Source: Rhizophlyctis rosea
Taxonomy: Eukaryota > Chytridiomycota > Chytridiomycetes > Rhizophlyctidales > Rhizophlyctidaceae
DNA length: 64,000 nt
Direction of reading: 5' to 3'
Assembly (NCBI GenBank): GCA_027596075.1
Contig: JADGJC010000021.1
Coordinates: forward strand, 124,001-188,000
In this document: positions 62,909 to 64,000 of the stretch, one piece after another
Position numbering within the stretch: position 1 is the stretch's first letter
Layout: each line of letters starts with the position of its first letter
Notes under the pieces: generated by a model
Database searches by the model: none
Seen by the model: the letters and a program-made list of their open reading frames with translations, nothing else
Told to the model about the DNA's origin: nothing
Position numbers and translations under genes: made by a program

Positions 62909-64000
62909 CTAAAACAAATACACCCCCCTACTCATCGCAACCTCCCTAACAGGCTCCGCCCCAATCCTCTGCCCATCAACCTTGACAACATACGTCTCAG
63001 GATCAACCTCAATCCTCGGACAAAAATCATTCAGTTTCATATCCTTTTTCCCAACCGTTCGACAACCCTTAACCGCCTCTACGCGTTTTTTCAACCCATA
63101 TGTACCAACCACACCCTTTTCGATCGAGGCTTTGGAAACGAAGGCGACGCATGTCCGCCCGGATTGTACGGAGGATGCGTGGGCGCCGAACATGGGGCGG
63201 GAGAGGACTGGTTGGGGTGTTGGGATTCTGGTGGGGGAGGGAGTTAGTCGAGGAGGATGAAAGGGGTTTTGAGAGTGGGGAGGGGAAACTTACGAAGCAT
63301 TCGCATCACCCATTTGTGCCCATGCGATCACACCACCCTTCAAGATCCTCTCTGGCTTCGTGCCGAAAAACGCGGGTTTGTATTGCACCAAGTCCGCCAA
63401 CTTTCCAACCTCGATAGACCCGACGACGTGTGAGATGCCATGTGCGAGCGCCCTAATATGCGAATCAAGCCAAAAAACGTAAGAATGCACACCACAAAAC
63501 CAAACCAACACACAACCCGCAACCAAAACTCACACATTAATCGTATACTTCGCAACATATCTCCTAACCCTACAATTATCCCCTCCCCCACCCCTCCTCT
63601 CATCCTCCTCCAAGCGGCCCCGCACCTTCTTCATCTTATCCGCCGTCTGCCACGTCCGACTCACTACCTCCCCTACACGTCCCATAGCCTGCGAATCCGA
63701 CGAAATGATCGAAATAGCGCCTAGGTCTTGCAAGACGTCTTCAGCGCCAATCGTTTCCGCTCGAATACGGGACTCGGCGAACGCGATGTCTTCGGGGATG
63801 TCTTTGGAGAGGTGGTGGCAGACCTGGGGGGGGGAGGGTGTGAGTGAAGGCGCTTATGATGCTGGAATACAGGTGCAAGGTGAATGAGGGAGACTGTACG
63901 TACCATGAGCATGTCCAGGTGTTCTAAATGAGTATGACACACGCAATGTGGGATGGGGAGAAGTCAGTAAATAAATGGGCAAGCAAAGCAGTAAGCAAAT
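62909..64000 (-). CDS. Urease (C-terminal part, cut by the window edge)
   Basis: Nickel enzyme hydrolysing urea to ammonia and carbamate. The visible exons correspond to the C-terminal third of the alpha-type domain: HLDMLMVCHHL (mobile flap with conserved Cys and His pair), [100 protein letters not shown], and [15 protein letters not shown] followed by [16 protein letters not shown], ending YLF-stop. The 5' end lies beyond 64000. Fungal ureases are single fused gamma-beta-alpha chains; that cannot be checked here. No break is visible. Introns are near 63540-63460, 63290-63240, 63840 and 63920. Confidence 0.93.

Overview
The window is nuclear DNA from an intron-rich fungus, most likely a zoosporic (flagellated, chytrid-like) one. 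Nearly every gene is split by short introns of about 40-110 nt with GT...AG ends and CTAAC/CTGAC-like branch sites. Splice-aware reading gives about 22 recognisable eukaryotic protein genes. Two of them, ARMC4 (outer-dynein-arm docking) and IFT57 (intraflagellar transport), are cilium genes lost from non-flagellated fungi. CYRI/FAM49 (Rac1-WAVE regulator) and TBC1D7 (TSC complex) are also absent from the common yeast models. Homology was judged by eye from motif memory; exon edges are approximate unless a coordinate is stated.

Layout. 0-1.8 kb: one intact tRNA-Arg(UCU), tRNA fragments and a duplicated ~100-bp element. 1.8-16 kb: mitochondrial-type serine hydroxymethyltransferase (+), small TPR-like gene (-), mitochondrial-type methionine aminopeptidase (+), FIG4 phosphoinositide phosphatase (-), METTL24-like membrane-anchored methyltransferase (-), prefoldin 5 (-), an INO80E-like coiled-coil protein (+) and an SH3 protein (-). 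15.9-22 kb: DUF1992/DNAJC28-type protein (+), a probable small tail-anchored protein (-), a gene-poor stretch with a tRNA-like remnant and a 51-bp duplication, an endosomal syntaxin (+) and NAA38 (-). 22.4-29.4 kb: the ribosome-biogenesis factor RRP5 (+).

29.9-41.4 kb: intronless HSL-type alpha/beta hydrolase (+), ARMC4 (+), POLD3 with a C-terminal PIP box (-), CYRI (-). 41.4-50 kb: an unresolved coiled-coil gene, WDR7/rabconnectin-3 beta (+), TBC1D7 (-). 50-64 kb: CBS-domain protein resembling AMPK gamma (-), B-box/RGG protein (+), a 92-bp tandem repeat, IFT57 (-), syntaxin-6-type SNARE (+), an ER protein disulfide isomerase with an 11-residue-repeat tail ending in KDEL (+), and the 3' part of urease (-), cut by the window edge.

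There is no operon-like logic and I see no mobile element with coding capacity, CRISPR array or biosynthetic cluster. Several gene pairs are head-to-head with short shared promoters (TPR/MetAP, PFD5/coiled-coil, NAA38/RRP5, CYRI/unknown, TBC1D7 and its neighbour, IFT57/syntaxin-6). Functional themes recur: endosome/vacuole traffic (FIG4, two syntaxins, WDR7), Rac/TOR signalling (CYRI, TBC1D7, CBS protein) and cilia (ARMC4, IFT57). The most unusual items are the one-ARM-repeat-per-exon structure of ARMC4, the LEA-like 11-mer tail on the PDI, the compact tRNA-like hairpin near 18.6 kb and a hidden small membrane-protein gene near 18 kb.
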